Assembly: GCF_028372415.1 (NCBI RefSeq)
Contig: NC_092875.1
Span: forward strand, 55,221,228-55,285,227
Direction: 5' to 3'
Source: Notamacropus eugenii
Taxonomy: Eukaryota; Chordata; Mammalia; Diprotodontia; Macropodidae
Length of the DNA: 64,000 nucleotides
Part shown: positions 1 to 64,000 of the stretch, in pieces
How the letters are laid out: the number at the start of each line of letters is the position of its first letter
Position numbering within the stretch: the first letter of the stretch is position 1
Notes under the pieces: model-generated
What the model was told of the DNA's origin: nothing
Databases searched by the model: none
Seen by the model: the letters and a program-made list of their open reading frames with translations, nothing else
Position numbers and translations under genes: made by a program

Positions 1-30
1 GCTCTATCTAGCCACTGCACCACCCAGCAC
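1..30 (-). repeat. tRNA-headed marsupial SINE, cut by window edge
   Basis: Reverse complement of the SINE head 'gcagtggctagatagagc'. Only the 5' head lies in the window. Confidence 0.6.
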
Positions 31-32
31 AG

Positions 33-512
33 TTTTGGGCATATCCTTTTTGGAGACACCCTGACAAATGGGCATCCATCCAGAAGAGAATGACTAGGAC
101 TGTAAGGTAACAAGAGATTTTGCTTAGATGAGGATTGGTTGAAGGAACCGTGAATTTTTAGCCTGAATAAGAGGTTTAGAGGAGACATGATAAATGTCTT
201 CAAGTATTTGAAAGCTTGTTTTGTGGAAGAGAAATTAGACTCATTCTGCTTGTTGCTAGAGGGAGGAACTAAGAGCAATGGGGAAAAGTAGCCAAGAGGT
301 GGGTTTGGGGCTCTATGTAAGGAAACTCTTACTAACAATTAGAGGTATCCAAAAATGTAATGAGTTGCCTCAGGAAGTAATCTGTTCCCCATCACTAGAG
401 GTCTTCAGCTGGAGACTGATCACTCATTGGAATTGTGTACAAAGGGCTCCAATATAAATTGGACCAAGTGACCTTTGAAGGGCCTTCCAGCTCTGAAATT
501 CTATGAGAGCTG
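33..512 (+). repeat. L3/CR1 LINE, 3' end
   Basis: Old CR1-clade 3' region: 'attagaggtatccaaaaatg', 'ttccccatcactagaggtct' and the terminal 'gaagggccttccagctctga' followed by 'attctatgag'. The same tail recurs through the window as short fragments and minisatellite units. Confidence 0.7.
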
Positions 513-559
513 GAAAGGACCTTAGAACATGGAACACTGGTGCTTAAAGGGATCTTGGA

Positions 560-750
560 TACCAAAACTAGTCTAGGGACTCTCAAACCCTTTAATGTCA
601 TGGACCCTTTTGCTATGATGAAGCCTTTTCTCAGAATAATGCTTTTAAGTGCATAAAATGAAATACATAGAATTACAAAGGAAACGATTATATTGAAATC
701 CAATTTATCAAACTTTTTTAAGAGCATGGACTCCAAGTTCAAAGCCTCTT
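560..750. repeat. hAT-type MITE remnant
   Basis: Contains 'ttctcagaataatgctttta' and 'attacaaaggaaacgattat', a short non-autonomous DNA element also seen in pieces at 8330-8440, 20466-20560 and 39140-39440. Family assignment is from memory of mammalian Charlie-type elements. Confidence 0.5.
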
Positions 751-754
751 AATC

Positions 755-835
755 CAACCACTTCATTTTAAAGATGAGGAAATTGAGAGCCAGGAGTACA
801 GTGAGACACTCAAGGTCACACAAGAAAGTTAGTGG
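755..835 (-). repeat. MIR-type fragment
   Basis: 'aaagatgaggaaattgagag...aaggtcacacaag' is the antisense core of a MIR-class SINE. Confidence 0.5.
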
Positions 836-1175
836 GAGAGAATGAGTAAGAACCTTGACCCCCTGATCGCCACCTCTACATTTTTTTCCATATTTTTTTT
901 CCAATCTTGTCTAACCCCTTTCTAGGATTAGGCATTTCTGAGTCTGGAGCAGAATTAGTTTCCTTAAGGTTCTCTCTACACTTCCACAGTCCTTGCTTAT
1001 CCCCCACAAAGCCAGTCTCCCTCTTCCCAACCAGTGTTTTTGTTGGTTACATCCTCTATAGCACAGGCATTGACTTCTGCAGCCAACTAGGGCTAGGGCT
1101 GGGACTGGTACCATCCAGCTCCTGTCTGAGATATGGTGCAGCCTTCTTTGAGGGCTGGTAGGGAGAATTTTTGGG

Positions 1176-1345
1176 TCAACTAGGTGGCACAGTGGATACA
1201 GCACCAGGCCTGGAGTTAGGAAGACCTGAGTTCAAATCCAGCCTCAGGCACTTACTAGTTGTTTGACCCTGGGCAAGTCACTTAACTTTGTTTCCTCATT
1301 TGTAAAATAAACTGGAGAACTAAAAATAAAACGTCAAAATCACTC
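1176..1345 (+). repeat. tRNA-headed marsupial SINE (MAR1/WSINE-like)
   Basis: Head 'aactaggtggcacagtggat', box B-like 'gagttcaaatcc', then 'tgaccctgggcaagtcactt' and an A-rich end. Confidence 0.8.
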
Positions 1346-1574
1346 CTGTATCTTTGCTTTGAGAGGTAGTTGGGGGGTGGGGTATATAGAAAAATGACTT
1401 TCTGGCTATAAGAAGATTGTACTGACTTTCCTCAGGGTCCACCTCTTCCAGGAAGTCCATGGGGTTTATCTGAAGAGGGACTATGTAGAGGACAGTCACT
1501 TTTTTTAAAAAATAAGTTTTTATGTAAATCTTTGGTTTTTACGTTGCCTTTGAGATCCATTCCACATAACAAAT

Positions 1575-1990
1575 ACTAATTTTTAATTTTATTTTTTTCC
1601 AGATTTATTAATTTATTTATTTTAAGTTTTCAGCAACCACTTCCATAAGTTCCAAATTTTCTCTCCCTCTCTCCCCAAGATGGCATGCAATCTTATATGG
1701 GTTCTACACATGCATTCCTACTAAACACATTTTCCTATTAGTCATGTTGCATAGAAGAATGAAAGCAAATGAGAGAAACTATGAGACAAACAAAACATAA
1801 CAAATGAGAAAATAGTCTGCTTCATTCTGCATTCCAACTCCATAGTTCACAAATAATAATTTTTAAAAGAAAACAATTAAAATGAGAAAAATATCAGCAA
1901 AATCTGTCAATCCATTTTTAAAAATCTGAAAACACATGCAATAGTCTACACCTGTGAACCTTCTCCCCCTCTTTTCAAAAGAATCAGGGG
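1575..1990 (-). repeat. Marsupial L1, 3' UTR fragment
   Basis: T-rich start, then 'aagttccaaattttctctcc' and 'attagtcatgttgcatagaa', the antisense L1 3' end that recurs at 8448, 35455, 36448, 39225 and 50575. Confidence 0.7.
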
Positions 1991-3244
1991 AGGAAGCACA
2001 ATCACTTTTAAAGCTAGATGGATTCACCAATCACTAGCAAAAACTCTAGGGTGAACATTAACTTTAGGACAAAGTATAGGCCCTGCCTGTCTATTGCTCT
2101 GGGCAAGTGGGATCTGGGTTGGGGAGAAGATTTCATGTAGGATTTCTGATCTAGGTCAGCAATAGTTTTCTTGACATCCCCTCAACCTCAGAAACTTAGA
2201 TTGTACTATCAGGAAGTTGTGGTGGACGATGGTATTGAATGCGAAAGTCAGGAAAACCAAAAAATTAGACTCAGAGAGACTCAAGAAAGAGTAAAAGGGA
2301 GCAGGAAATAAAAAGTATGGGATGTATAAGAGATAATGAGAGAGTGAGACAGAGAGAGGTCAAGAAAGCTAGACAGACCTGAAAAAAAAATAAGAGAGGC
2401 CCAGAAAGAAAGAGACCTAGAAGATTAGATCAGGTATTTGGTGGGTTAGGGATGGAAAGAGAGACATTTTGAGGCAGATAATGGCTGTGGGGGGAGAGTG
2501 GTAATGGTGCTTCTCCTTGCCCTGGGGATGGATTGTTGCTCATTATCTTGGAGAGGTGCATACACAGCACTGACCTTAACTGTATCTTCCGGAGACAGCT
2601 TGCTTGGAGTACAGTTTATCGAGATGATGAGGGTAGGTGAGATGGAGCAGATTGCCACTTTTTTCTTACAGGATAGGTGGGCATATCCTTGGACCTTGGG
2701 AACCATTGTGTGTAAGTAATCTGGGCCATGGGGGTTCCTGTGTGGTGACAAGGGGGTGGTGCTGTGTCCTGGTTGGGAGGACATTGCTATGTATATGGAG
2801 GGACTTGGGGTTCCCTGTGTGTGGAGAAAGTGGGCTAAGCCTTCAGGAAACACTCCTGTGTTGTGTGTTCAGTTTGGAGGTGGGACTGAGCCCTGAGGAT
2901 CTGTGGATGGGATGTGGGAATCATTCTTTGTGTTGTATTGGGAAAAGGGAGAAGATGGACCTGAGTGCATTGTAATATAAAGTTGTCCAGCTTCTCTGGG
3001 GCTGCATAGGAAGAGGAAGGTCACTTTGGAATGTTGTGAAAGGACACTGAGTCCCTTGGGCTGTACCTTAGCCCGGAAGAGTCCTCTTGGCCTCCACAGT
3101 AGGCCTTCTCCTGGCCTTATTTCACTAGGAAAAGGCTCAAATCCAGCTACCTCAGCCAGACTATTGCTGAAAGGTTACTGACCAGGAGCTGAGATGGAGA
3201 AAAAGCTCATTCTTCCTCTTCTCTCCTCCTCCCTTTTATTCCAG
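1990..3244. other. Unassigned 5' region before exon 2
   Basis: Purine-rich stretch at 2270-2420 (many AGAGA/GAAAG runs), then unique-looking sequence with the micro-exon-like segment at 2672-2711. I see no CpG island and no obvious promoter, so the transcription start is probably upstream of the window or not recognisable. Confidence 0.5.
2672..2711 (+). other. Candidate cryptic or 5' UTR micro-exon
   Basis: A 40-base segment bounded by a strong acceptor-like tract (cacttttttcttacag, ending 2671) and a perfect donor gtaagt at 2712. It lies 530 bases upstream of exon 2 in sequence I cannot assign to a repeat. It could be an alternative non-coding exon or chance. No coding potential is evident. 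Confidence 0.15.
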
Positions 3245-3251
3245 GTTCGGA

Positions 3252-56746
<53,495 letters not shown>

Positions 56747-57499
56747 AGGGCTACTAAGACATAAGAAGCACAACCCCGGAACCCACTCTGACAGATCCCT
56801 TTCTTTTTCCTAACCTCCTTTGTATAAAGCCCTCTATCCCTCTTTCTCAGCCCAACAAGCTTCTCCCATGTATTTGAAACATGGTCTAGCTCCCAACAGA
56901 CCTCTGGTGTAACGTCCTAATCAAAGAAAGAACAATCAGGAAGGGTGTATTATGCTTTGGTTTAGCCTTCTGTTCACAAGGCTGATTATTTAATCGTGGT
57001 AAGGGAATTTGGCACATGAAAATGCATCTGAATTCACTTTCATGACTTCCTTTTCTCCACTGGGGAACCAAGAATAGCCAACACATTGATGTGCCAAAGG
57101 CCCTAGTCAGAGCTGAAACTTTACCTGAAATGATTATTCTTGGTAACAGAAGGACAATAGAAATATATACATGACTTTGTTGACTGTTCTCCCTCCTTAT
57201 GGACACTAGCTAATGTTAGATCTTCATGACATGACAGATACACATCTGTACTGCACACCCGTGTGTGTGCTTCCTATTTTGATCTGAATAGAAGATTCAA
57301 CAATTTTTTAATCACAACCTCCCCATTCTTGTAGTATTATCATACCCACTTATCCATATTCATACCACTCGGTTACTCAAAAACTCTTAACCTTCAACTA
57401 GGATGGGACAATACTTTTAGAATGTCATGGGGGTGTGGTCGATTTATAGTCAGGGTTGAACTATATTCAGAGCAATATGACAGGTGATGGAAGGAGGTT

Positions 57500-57720
57500 G
57501 GGTCAGATGGACTCTAAGGTCCCTTCTAATTCTGAGATTCTATGATTCTAAGGCTCAGATGCTAAAATTCTATGACATGTTAAGATTCCATGATTCTGAG
57601 ATTCTCTGGATCTCTGATTTTGAGATTATTTGATTCTCAGAATCTGTGATTGGGAGAACCTATTATTCATAACAAAGAATCTATGATTCTGAGTTTTTAA
57701 GATTCTACATTTCTGAGACC
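57500..57720 (+). repeat. NCAN: LINE-tail fragment expanded into GATTCT-rich minisatellite, in the 3' UTR
   Basis: Starts as an L3/CR1 tail ('gactctaaggtcccttctaa', 'ttctgagattctatgattct'), then the closing phrase is repeated irregularly about ten times (gattcta/gattctgag units). It would be transcribed in the NCAN mRNA. Confidence 0.8.
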
Positions 57721-59273
57721 CTGTGCCTGGCAGGATAACAGGATGGCTTGGATTGGCAGGACCCCAGGTCCTTTATACCTCTCATCTTCATGATGCCAAG
57801 CCTAGGGGATCTGGACAAATAGCCAGGCATAGAAGCTCCTTGCCAGTATGAGGAGGGGACCAGTTTGTATACATCTCTACCCCCATTCCTCCATAGCTCA
57901 GGCATTGATAGTCTCCCAGACTGAATCTTCACCCCAGGCCTTTCCTTATCCCCTCTTTAGCTGGCCCCCATTCCCCAACCCACCTCTTTCTCCCCAAATT
58001 CTCTCTCCGACCCTGTGCTCATTGCTAGCGACTGGCTGGTTGAATAGAAATGCATAAATGCAAGTTGCAACACCCACCTGTGATCGTATTGTAGGAAGGT
58101 TTGCAGTATTAAAAACACACACACACACACTCTTTTTTAAAAACAAGGTGTTTTTGGTTTGTTTTTTAAAACAAGGATGTGAGAAAGAATGAATATTTCT
58201 CTGTGTCCAGAGAAGCCCCCTCCCCACTCCCGGACCCTATTCCTATTTTTAGCTCAGAACCATAACAAACAGAGCAGTGAATTATACCCAGTATGAAGTG
58301 AATTTGGGGCAGCAGACAAGTCCAAGTACCTCACCCTGGGAAACTGTCCTCACCCAGGCTGAAGCCTGGGTCCCTGTCCAAGTCAACATAGACAATACAG
58401 GGTATATTGTGGCTGAAAGACCAAACGTAGGATTGTGGCCCTAAACTGGTAAAAACAATTAGTAAATCCAGTATTCTGGGTTCTGTTTATATTTCCTGGT
58501 TTAAAAAGTCATTTTTTTAAAAAACTGTAAATGAAAGACTGGGCTTTGATTATAAGTTTTAATAGGGGGAAAGTGTCAACTGAGCCTGGGTTCCTAATGT
58601 GAACATTTGAACACAATCGCCTTTATCATAGACAGCAGTTGGCTCTCAGGAAGATGGGGCATTCATTAAACATTGGGGTGTGTGTGGTGGGGAGGGGTCA
58701 TGATACCTAGCCTTGAAGGGGAGATAAAAATGAGTAAGACATGGTCTCCCACCTTCAGAAACTTACTTGACAATAGATGTGCAAATAGGACCCTGATTTG
58801 GGACTTTTCTCTTTATTTTCCTGCTGTGGACATTAACTGTCGTTCAGTCTTTAAAGTGGTCATGTTGAGCCACAGTCTGGTGCTGGTTTTGTCCTTTTCA
58901 TCCTGGAGTCTATAAGTTTCCACTCAAAGCCTTTTCTACATTTAAATGAGACCAGGAAAGGATGTTCATGATTGTTCGCCTACCCACCTTCCCTTTCTCT
59001 TTGGACTTAATATAACTTTTGTCTCTTCTTAGCCACCACCTCTGGTTTTTCTGCTGCCATCTCCCAGCCCCTCCCTGGCAATGTTGGGGGAGTATCTCTC
59101 TCTCTCTTTCTTTTTTTTGGGGCTTGTTTATTATCTTTGTATGTGGATGCGTGGGTGTGCCTGTGTGCGTGTGTTTGAAAAGCTTTGGACTCAGCTGGTT
59201 TTGCTGTGACTACAGTGTTCCGTAGGCCTGTGGTATCTGACACTGTGCATTGGTGTGCTCTCTTGGACATTTT

Positions 59274-59279
59274 AATAAA
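59274..59279 (+). terminator. NCAN: Polyadenylation signal AATAAA for NCAN
   Basis: AATAAA within ggacattttaataaattttt, followed by a T run and, about 60 bases on, a G/T-rich element (gttatgggtttctggggg). It is the first canonical signal I noticed after the stop codon that has a plausible downstream element. Confidence 0.75.
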
Positions 59280-59529
59280 TTTTTTTAACAGTTCAACCTA
59301 CTTGTCATCTCCTCCTTGGCTCAGCTGTCAGAATTGGCAATCATCCTGTTATGGGTTTCTGGGGGCCCATGGTTCAGGCTCGGCTTGGTCAAAATCCTCT
59401 AGGTGCCTCAACACTCAATATATTAGTCATAGTATACTGGAAATAATTCTGGATGTGGACCTGGGAGACATGAGTGTGTACTGACTATGTGACCTTGAAA
59501 ACCATTCACTTCTCTGAGATTCAATCTAC

Positions 59530-59760
59530 AAAATGGGATAATATTATCTATATGACAGAAAGGTTGTGAGGAAAAGGCTTAAATAGATTATATAGTAATA
59601 GACATAATAATAGATTAGTAATAGATATAATAATAGACTACATAGTATAATAGGTAGATATAACAATGGATATAACTATAATAAGCTATTATAGCTTATT
59701 ATTTTATTAATTTTAATTTATTAAATAATGTATTATCAATTAATAATATGCTATAATAAT
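59530..59760. repeat. AT-rich low-complexity tract
   Basis: Repeats of 'atagatataataata' type followed by 'ttattaattttaatttatta'. Just downstream of the NCAN end. Confidence 0.8.
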
Positions 59761-59761
59761 A

Positions 59762-60080
59762 AGTTGTGTTTATCCTTTGTTGCCGAAGAAGACCATGCCA
59801 TCAGAGAAATGATGACATGACTTGCACTTGACTTTGTTTTAAGTGAGGGAGGGCTGTGCAAGGTCACCAGCCTCAGTTCTCCTCCAGAGCCATCTGAATC
59901 CAGTGACCAGATATTCATCAGGATGACTGGAGATGGCCCAGATTGCAATGGGAAACCTTGGCCCTTTTAGGTCAAGCTCTATTCAGGTACTCACTTAGGG
60001 TGAGTTGATGCCCATTCAGTGAATAGGTCTGTTTACGAAGTAGTCAGGGGATGGCCTCTTTAATGAGGCAAGGAAAAATA
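59762..60080 (-). repeat. RTE-related SINE or LINE 3' end
   Basis: 'tcctttgttgccgaagaaga', 'agggctgtgcaaggtcacca', 'ggatgactggagatggccca', 'gcccattcagtgaataggtc', a well-populated marsupial element on the minus strand. Confidence 0.7.
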
Positions 60081-60235
60081 ACTACATCAGGCTGAGAGGG
60101 AAACAGCAACAGTTAGTATTGATAATCACTGTAAAACCAGGAGGGTCCAGAAAAGAGTCCTAAAGTAGAGCTTGGGCAGGGGCCTCGTGTTGTGCAATGT
60201 ATGGGTTTCAGAGTGCAGGAGGTTGAAGATTTTGA

Positions 60236-60323
60236 AGGAAAGGAAAGGGAAGGCAAGGGAAGGGAAGGGAAGGGAAGGGAAGGGAAGGGAAGGGAAGGGA
60301 AGGGAAGGGAAGGGAAGGGAAGG
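60236..60323. repeat. (GGGAA)n pentanucleotide array
   Basis: About 14 uninterrupted units at 60255-60322 with degenerate edges. Unit AAGGG on the + strand. Confidence 0.96.
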
Positions 60324-60549
60324 AATAATATAAAATAATAAGTATAATAATAAGCAGACTATAGAAAAATGAATTATCACTTTCATTATCAGTCTGACTA
60401 GGCTAGATTTACTTCTCAAATTTGCCTCATATAAAATCACATTGAAACTGGCTTCTATTCACTTCTCTCATCTCTACTTATTTTGTGAAGAAAACAAAGA
60501 AAAATCACTAATGATCAAAATGAATTTTAAAAGCTGTTTTTATTTTAAA

Positions 60550-60660
60550 CAATTAGATGCAGGCCCCTTAGAATATAAGCCCGTTGAGGCCAACTACTTG
60601 TTTTGCTTTTCTTTAGCATCTCCAAAGCTCAGCACAGTGGTAAGCAGTTAATGACTGCTT
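60550..60660 (+). repeat. L2 LINE 3' end
   Basis: 'gaatataagcccgttgaggc', 'tccaaagctcagcacagtgg'. Confidence 0.65.
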
Positions 60661-60664
60661 GATT

Positions 60665-60885
60665 GATACTGCTACATGGCAGTGATCCCAGCCACCCACA
60701 CTTGATAGCTGTGGGTGTGACCCTGGACAAGTCCCTCAATCTCAGTCTCCCTCAGTTTTCTTATCCGTAAAATGGAAATAATAATAATAGTATTTACTGT
60801 CCAGAGTTGTTAAGAGGATCTTTGCAACCTTGAAGTACTCCATAAATGTTAGCTACTATTACTGAGTGATTGATTTACCAAACAC
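60665..60885 (+). repeat. MIR-type SINE
   Basis: 'tgaccctggacaagtccctc', 'cgtaaaatggaaataataat', 'ccagagttgttaagaggatc'. Confidence 0.7.
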
Positions 60886-61210
60886 TCAGTACCAGTACAA
60901 CATACCAGGCTGGGCACTAGAGAACAAAGGGATTGTGATAAAAAAAAAAAAACAGCTACTACTCTGGGCAAGAGAATAAATCATTTATGATAAATAAGTG
61001 AAACAAGGAAGCCTAGAGAGTAACCACCAGATTTATTCATTTAAATATATGCATAACTTTATTTAAAAAATACTTATTTTCCAAGACAGACTCTATGGAA
61101 TAAGATTTTTGGTGTTCGAATCCAGCCTCTGAGATTCTGGACAAATCATTTGTATTTCGTGAGCCTTAGTTTGTTCATCTGTAAAATGGGAGTGAAAAGG
61201 CAATATAGTA

Positions 61211-61395
61211 CAGAATAGGCATGTCAAACTCAAATAGAAATGGAACCATTAAACCATGCACAAGGATTCTTTGTTTTAAATGTAATATTATCTATATTTG
61301 ATTGTATTTTTATTTATCTTGTCAAACATTTTCCAACTACATTTTCATCTGGTTCAGGCTACACTCAGGAGAGTGCTGAGTGTTTTACACCTCTG
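61211..61395. mobile_element. 185-bp hAT MITE
   Basis: 'ggcatgtcaaactcaaatag' at left and 'ttttacacctctg' at right, inverted ends of the same family as 49665-49878. Flanks atatagta and gtatagtg match at six of eight positions. Confidence 0.65.
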
Positions 61396-62155
61396 GTATA
61401 GTGGACAGAGAACCAGCCTCAAGCCCTGAAGTCCTGGGTTCAAGTCCCACTTCTGCCTACCACATGACTATCGGTGCCCCAGGGAACTTTAAGAAGATAA
61501 CTTGCAGAGAAGATGCAGATCTTCCTTGGCAGTAGGAGTCCCTTACCAGGAATTCCCTCTATGGGCAAAATCCCAGACCTTGGTACCTGTTTCATACCAA
61601 ATGAGACAATTGATCAGTCAACATTTGAGTGCCTACTGTGTGCCAATCACTTTGCTAAGTGCCAAGGATACAAAAAAAGGCAAAAGACAGTCCCTACCCA
61701 GTAGATCAAGGATCTAAATACAGTTGGTTGCAACTTTAAAAGCATCAGAGAAATGTTAATTTTTGTTTGTGCAGAGGGAACCCTAGGCTCTTGAAGTCTC
61801 AAGCAGACGCTACAAAACTGAAAAGGATTTGAATAAGGGTCCAGTGTTGGACTATGTATCTACTGCCCAAGTACCAGCCAAGTTAAGTGTAGAGGGCCTC
61901 ATCACCCAAAGGCTGGTCACCGGGGACTGATCCATTTAAGAATCATCGAATCTCAGCAGGAATTCCCTCTTTGACATCTGGGATAAGGAGTCACCAAACA
62001 TCTGCTTGGGATCAACAACTCTAGAGGGATTTACTGCATGTTTTCTGAATGTAACAGAGATCCTCCACTACCCACTTCAAATGATTCATGTGGGGATGAA
62101 TGGTACCACTAGAAGAGACCTTGAAGCTATTGCTAAGGTTTTTGAAGTGCTGGAC

Positions 62156-63560
62156 AAAGAATTGAAGACCTCATTGTTGTATGCCTGTGAAACCTGGACA
62201 GTATACCAGTGCCATGCCAGGAAATGGAATCACTTCCTTTCAAATTGTCTTAGGAAGATTCTAAAGATCCCTTGGTGGGATGAGGTACCAGATTCCAAGG
62301 TCCTTTTGATGGGGTGCTTGGTTGCATGTGCTTGGACCCCAATCCTAAAAATCTCATTCATCTTTAAAAATCACATTTCTCCTTAGCCTCAAAATGCTAT
62401 CCCAGGCAGTTTCTCCCCAGCCCAAGGACACAGCCTGCCCTAGCAGCAACCATTATCTCCCTTCCTGCTACAGTAGCCAGATGCACCTACAGAACTCATT
62501 AGTTTGAACCAGCTGTGTACTGGCTTAATGGGCTGTGCACTGGGACGCAATGACATTTACTACTCACTGACCAATCATATGTATCCTAGACTTAGACATA
62601 TCTATACTCCCTTACGTTTGTCATGTCTAACAAGACATTGATGAGAACAACCTGGTTTTTCTGAGCCAGCCCTGACTACTGGTTGACTTAATGACATTTC
62701 AGGCCTAGAACCACACCTCCAGGTAGTCCTCCCTTGGGCTATTTCCCAATGAATTTTGGGTAAAATACCTGCACAGTAGCTACCAAAAGTGCATGTTCCT
62801 TTAAGAACTAACCACTCCCTAATCCCACTCCAAAACATCTAGTTAGCATATTTGGCACAAGTGACACTACAGAATATCCTCTATAAACTTTCCCTGTACC
62901 CCTTTAAGGTTGCAAGTTCCCTAAGAACTTTTGCCCACTGAAAAGCGTAATAAATCTTTACCTTGACTTCAACAATGCTTGAGTCAGTGAATTCTTCTCC
63001 AGATGACCTGCCCCTGGTACCCTGGTCTTTATGGGGGTCTCATCCCCCTCTTCTAGTCCTCATCACTTTCTCAAGCTAAACTGCCAAGCATTCAAACTCT
63101 ATTGCAGAGAGTGCAACTCCAATGGGCTGGCCACATTGTCTGAATGCCAAACATAATTTGTTTAAAAGCCTATTTTATGAAAAACTCACACAAGGCAAGC
63201 AGTCACACGGAGGTCAGAAGAATCAATATAAGGACACTCTCAAGGTCTCTTGGAAGAACTTTGGAATCAGTTGTAAAACATGGGAGATTCTAGCACAGCA
63301 TGGCAAGCCCGCATCAAAGAAGGTGCTATTCTGTATGAGCAAAATAAAATTGCAGTAGCTCAAAAGAAACAAGAGATGCACAAATTTAGAGACATCTCCA
63401 CTCCAAATGTTCATGTGGACTATTTATGCCTTCCAAGCTCATATTGGTCTGATCAACCACAGTCAGACTCACTGTACCTTGACTCCAACATAGTGATGTC
63501 ATTTTGTTCCTCTTTGAAAATGAAAGACCACAACGAACCAATCAACGGAAGGTAGAATTC
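62156..63560 (+). repeat. RTE LINE 3' part, inserted in the L3
   Basis: LLYACETWTVYQ, HARKWNHFLSNCLRKILKIPW and VPDSKVL are the C-terminal region of RTE RT proteins ('YGCETWTLY', 'CLRRILGIRWWD'). The rest follows the LTR: LQRVQLQWAGH and GGQKNQYKDTLKVSWKNFGI near 63110-63270. The frame is broken. Limits are approximate. Confidence 0.75.
62307..63065 (+). mobile_element. Solo LTR of an endogenous retrovirus (fossil), inside the RTE
   Basis: About 759 bases, TG...CA ends, flanked by a 4-bp duplication CTTT (62303-62306 and 63066-63069), which fits a gammaretrovirus-like (ERV1) element. It has a TATA-like 'ctataaac' near 62882 and AATAAA at 62949-62954, giving a U3-R-U5 layout on the + strand. 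No internal genes remain; broken. It is younger than the RTE copy it splits. Confidence 0.75.
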
Positions 63561-64000
63561 AGCACAGAAAGGAAGATTTGGGAAGTAAATAACTTGATAA
63601 AAATATCTAGATTGAGAAAGAGATTTGGATTTCTGGGCCACAAAATTAAAATATAGGAACAATGAGTTCTCAGCCAGGGATGAAGTGCCCCTAACAAAGT
63701 CTAGGAAAAATACATTGTTTGAAGTCTTGTGAATTTAATCAAAAGGGTTTTAAACTGAAAAAGGACCAGGGAGAAAGAAAATTGCTAACATGAATCTGAC
63801 AAGTTTGGTACCACAGCGAGTAGCAGTCACATTATAGGAAGAAGATGGCAAAAGAAGGCAAGCAATTCATTGGAGACAATAGTCAAGAAAAGAACAGCAA
63901 AGAAATTTCCATTTATGTGCAAATGCCCTAAGCATGGGTACTGAAAAGGATGAACTAGTGATCCTAAGGCCAAGAGTTCAATTTAACCTCATGGACACAA

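Larger units (their letters stand above)
56747..59297 (+). other. NCAN: NCAN 3' untranslated region
   Basis: About 2.5 kb from the stop codon to the likely cleavage site after AATAAA. It contains one obvious repeat tract (57500-57720) and a short AC run at 58114-58130; the last 600 bases look unique and T-rich. The length is similar to the long NCAN 3' UTR of other mammals as I remember it. The exact end is inferred from the signal, with GT-rich sequence downstream. Confidence 0.75.
61850..64000 (+). repeat. L3/CR1 LINE with ORF1 esterase and ORF2 start, interrupted
   Basis: 61850-62155 encodes IHVGMNGTTRRDLEAIAKVF, like the 'VHVGTN' block of the CR1 ORF1 SGNH-esterase domain. After the RTE insertion, 63570-63780 reads RKRFGFLGH, then VLSQG and SLVNLIKRVLN, matching the end of that domain ('GFGFLDH', 'HLSQRGT', 'RLIRRALN'). 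At 63910-64000 LCANALSMGTEKDELVIL resembles the CR1 endonuclease start. Several stops; runs off the window. Confidence 0.65.

Noticed and set aside
1176-1345. tRNA gene
   Set aside because: Box A/B-like sequence belongs to a tRNA-derived SINE head; no cloverleaf and many copies in the window.
62006-62386. 126-codon open frame as a host gene
   Set aside because: It is a chance join of L3 esterase text, RTE C-terminal text and LTR sequence.

Overview
This window carries one host gene, recognised from its protein: NCAN (neurocan, a chondroitin sulfate proteoglycan of the lectican family), on the + strand from the start codon at 3252 to the stop at 56746, with a 3' UTR reaching a polyadenylation signal near 59274. 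The organism is almost certainly a marsupial. The lectican domain order, the two EGF modules and the His-rich C-terminal tail are those of mammalian neurocan, while the repeats are the marsupial mixture: tRNA-headed SINEs (head 'aggtggcacagtggata'), MIR/THER1-type SINEs, many L2 and L3/CR1 fragments, RTE LINEs, a distinctive L1, and short hAT elements. I cannot name the species.

Layout. 1-3244: 5' flank or first intron, mostly an L3/CR1 LINE, SINEs and an L1 fragment; no non-coding first exon can be assigned, but one weak candidate lies at 2672-2711. 3252-13393: exons 2-6 (numbered as in other mammalian NCAN genes, where exon 1 is non-coding): signal peptide, Ig domain and two link modules, the hyaluronan-binding N-terminus. 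16849-22404: the two big exons 7 and 8, the unstructured mucin-like region with chondroitin sulfate sites. 22405-42638: a 20-kb intron 8 packed with nested repeats. 42639-48737: exons 9-14, two EGF modules, the C-type lectin domain and the sushi/CCP module. 56595-56746: the last coding exon with the His/Lys/Arg tail. 59300-64000: downstream flank, a nest of an LTR within an RTE LINE within an L3 LINE.

Every coding exon has matching phases. The model gives 1427 residues, or 1386 if an alternative exon 7 donor is used. All introns are GT-AG except intron 5, which is GC-AG. The N-terminal G1 region is expected to bind hyaluronan with a link protein, the middle to carry glycosaminoglycan and O-glycans, and the C-terminal lectin region to bind tenascin-type ligands, as in brain perineuronal matrix (family knowledge).

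Beyond the gene, the most unusual signals are two short templated duplications (a 171-bp direct copy in intron 2 and a 63-bp inverted copy in intron 8), a 37-bp hAT element that is little more than two terminal repeats with a perfect 8-bp target duplication, minisatellites grown from the tails of the same LINE/SINE family at three places (one in the NCAN 3' UTR), and a dense cluster of microsatellites between exons 13 and 15. I found no prokaryotic-type system, no CRISPR array and no convincing second host gene.
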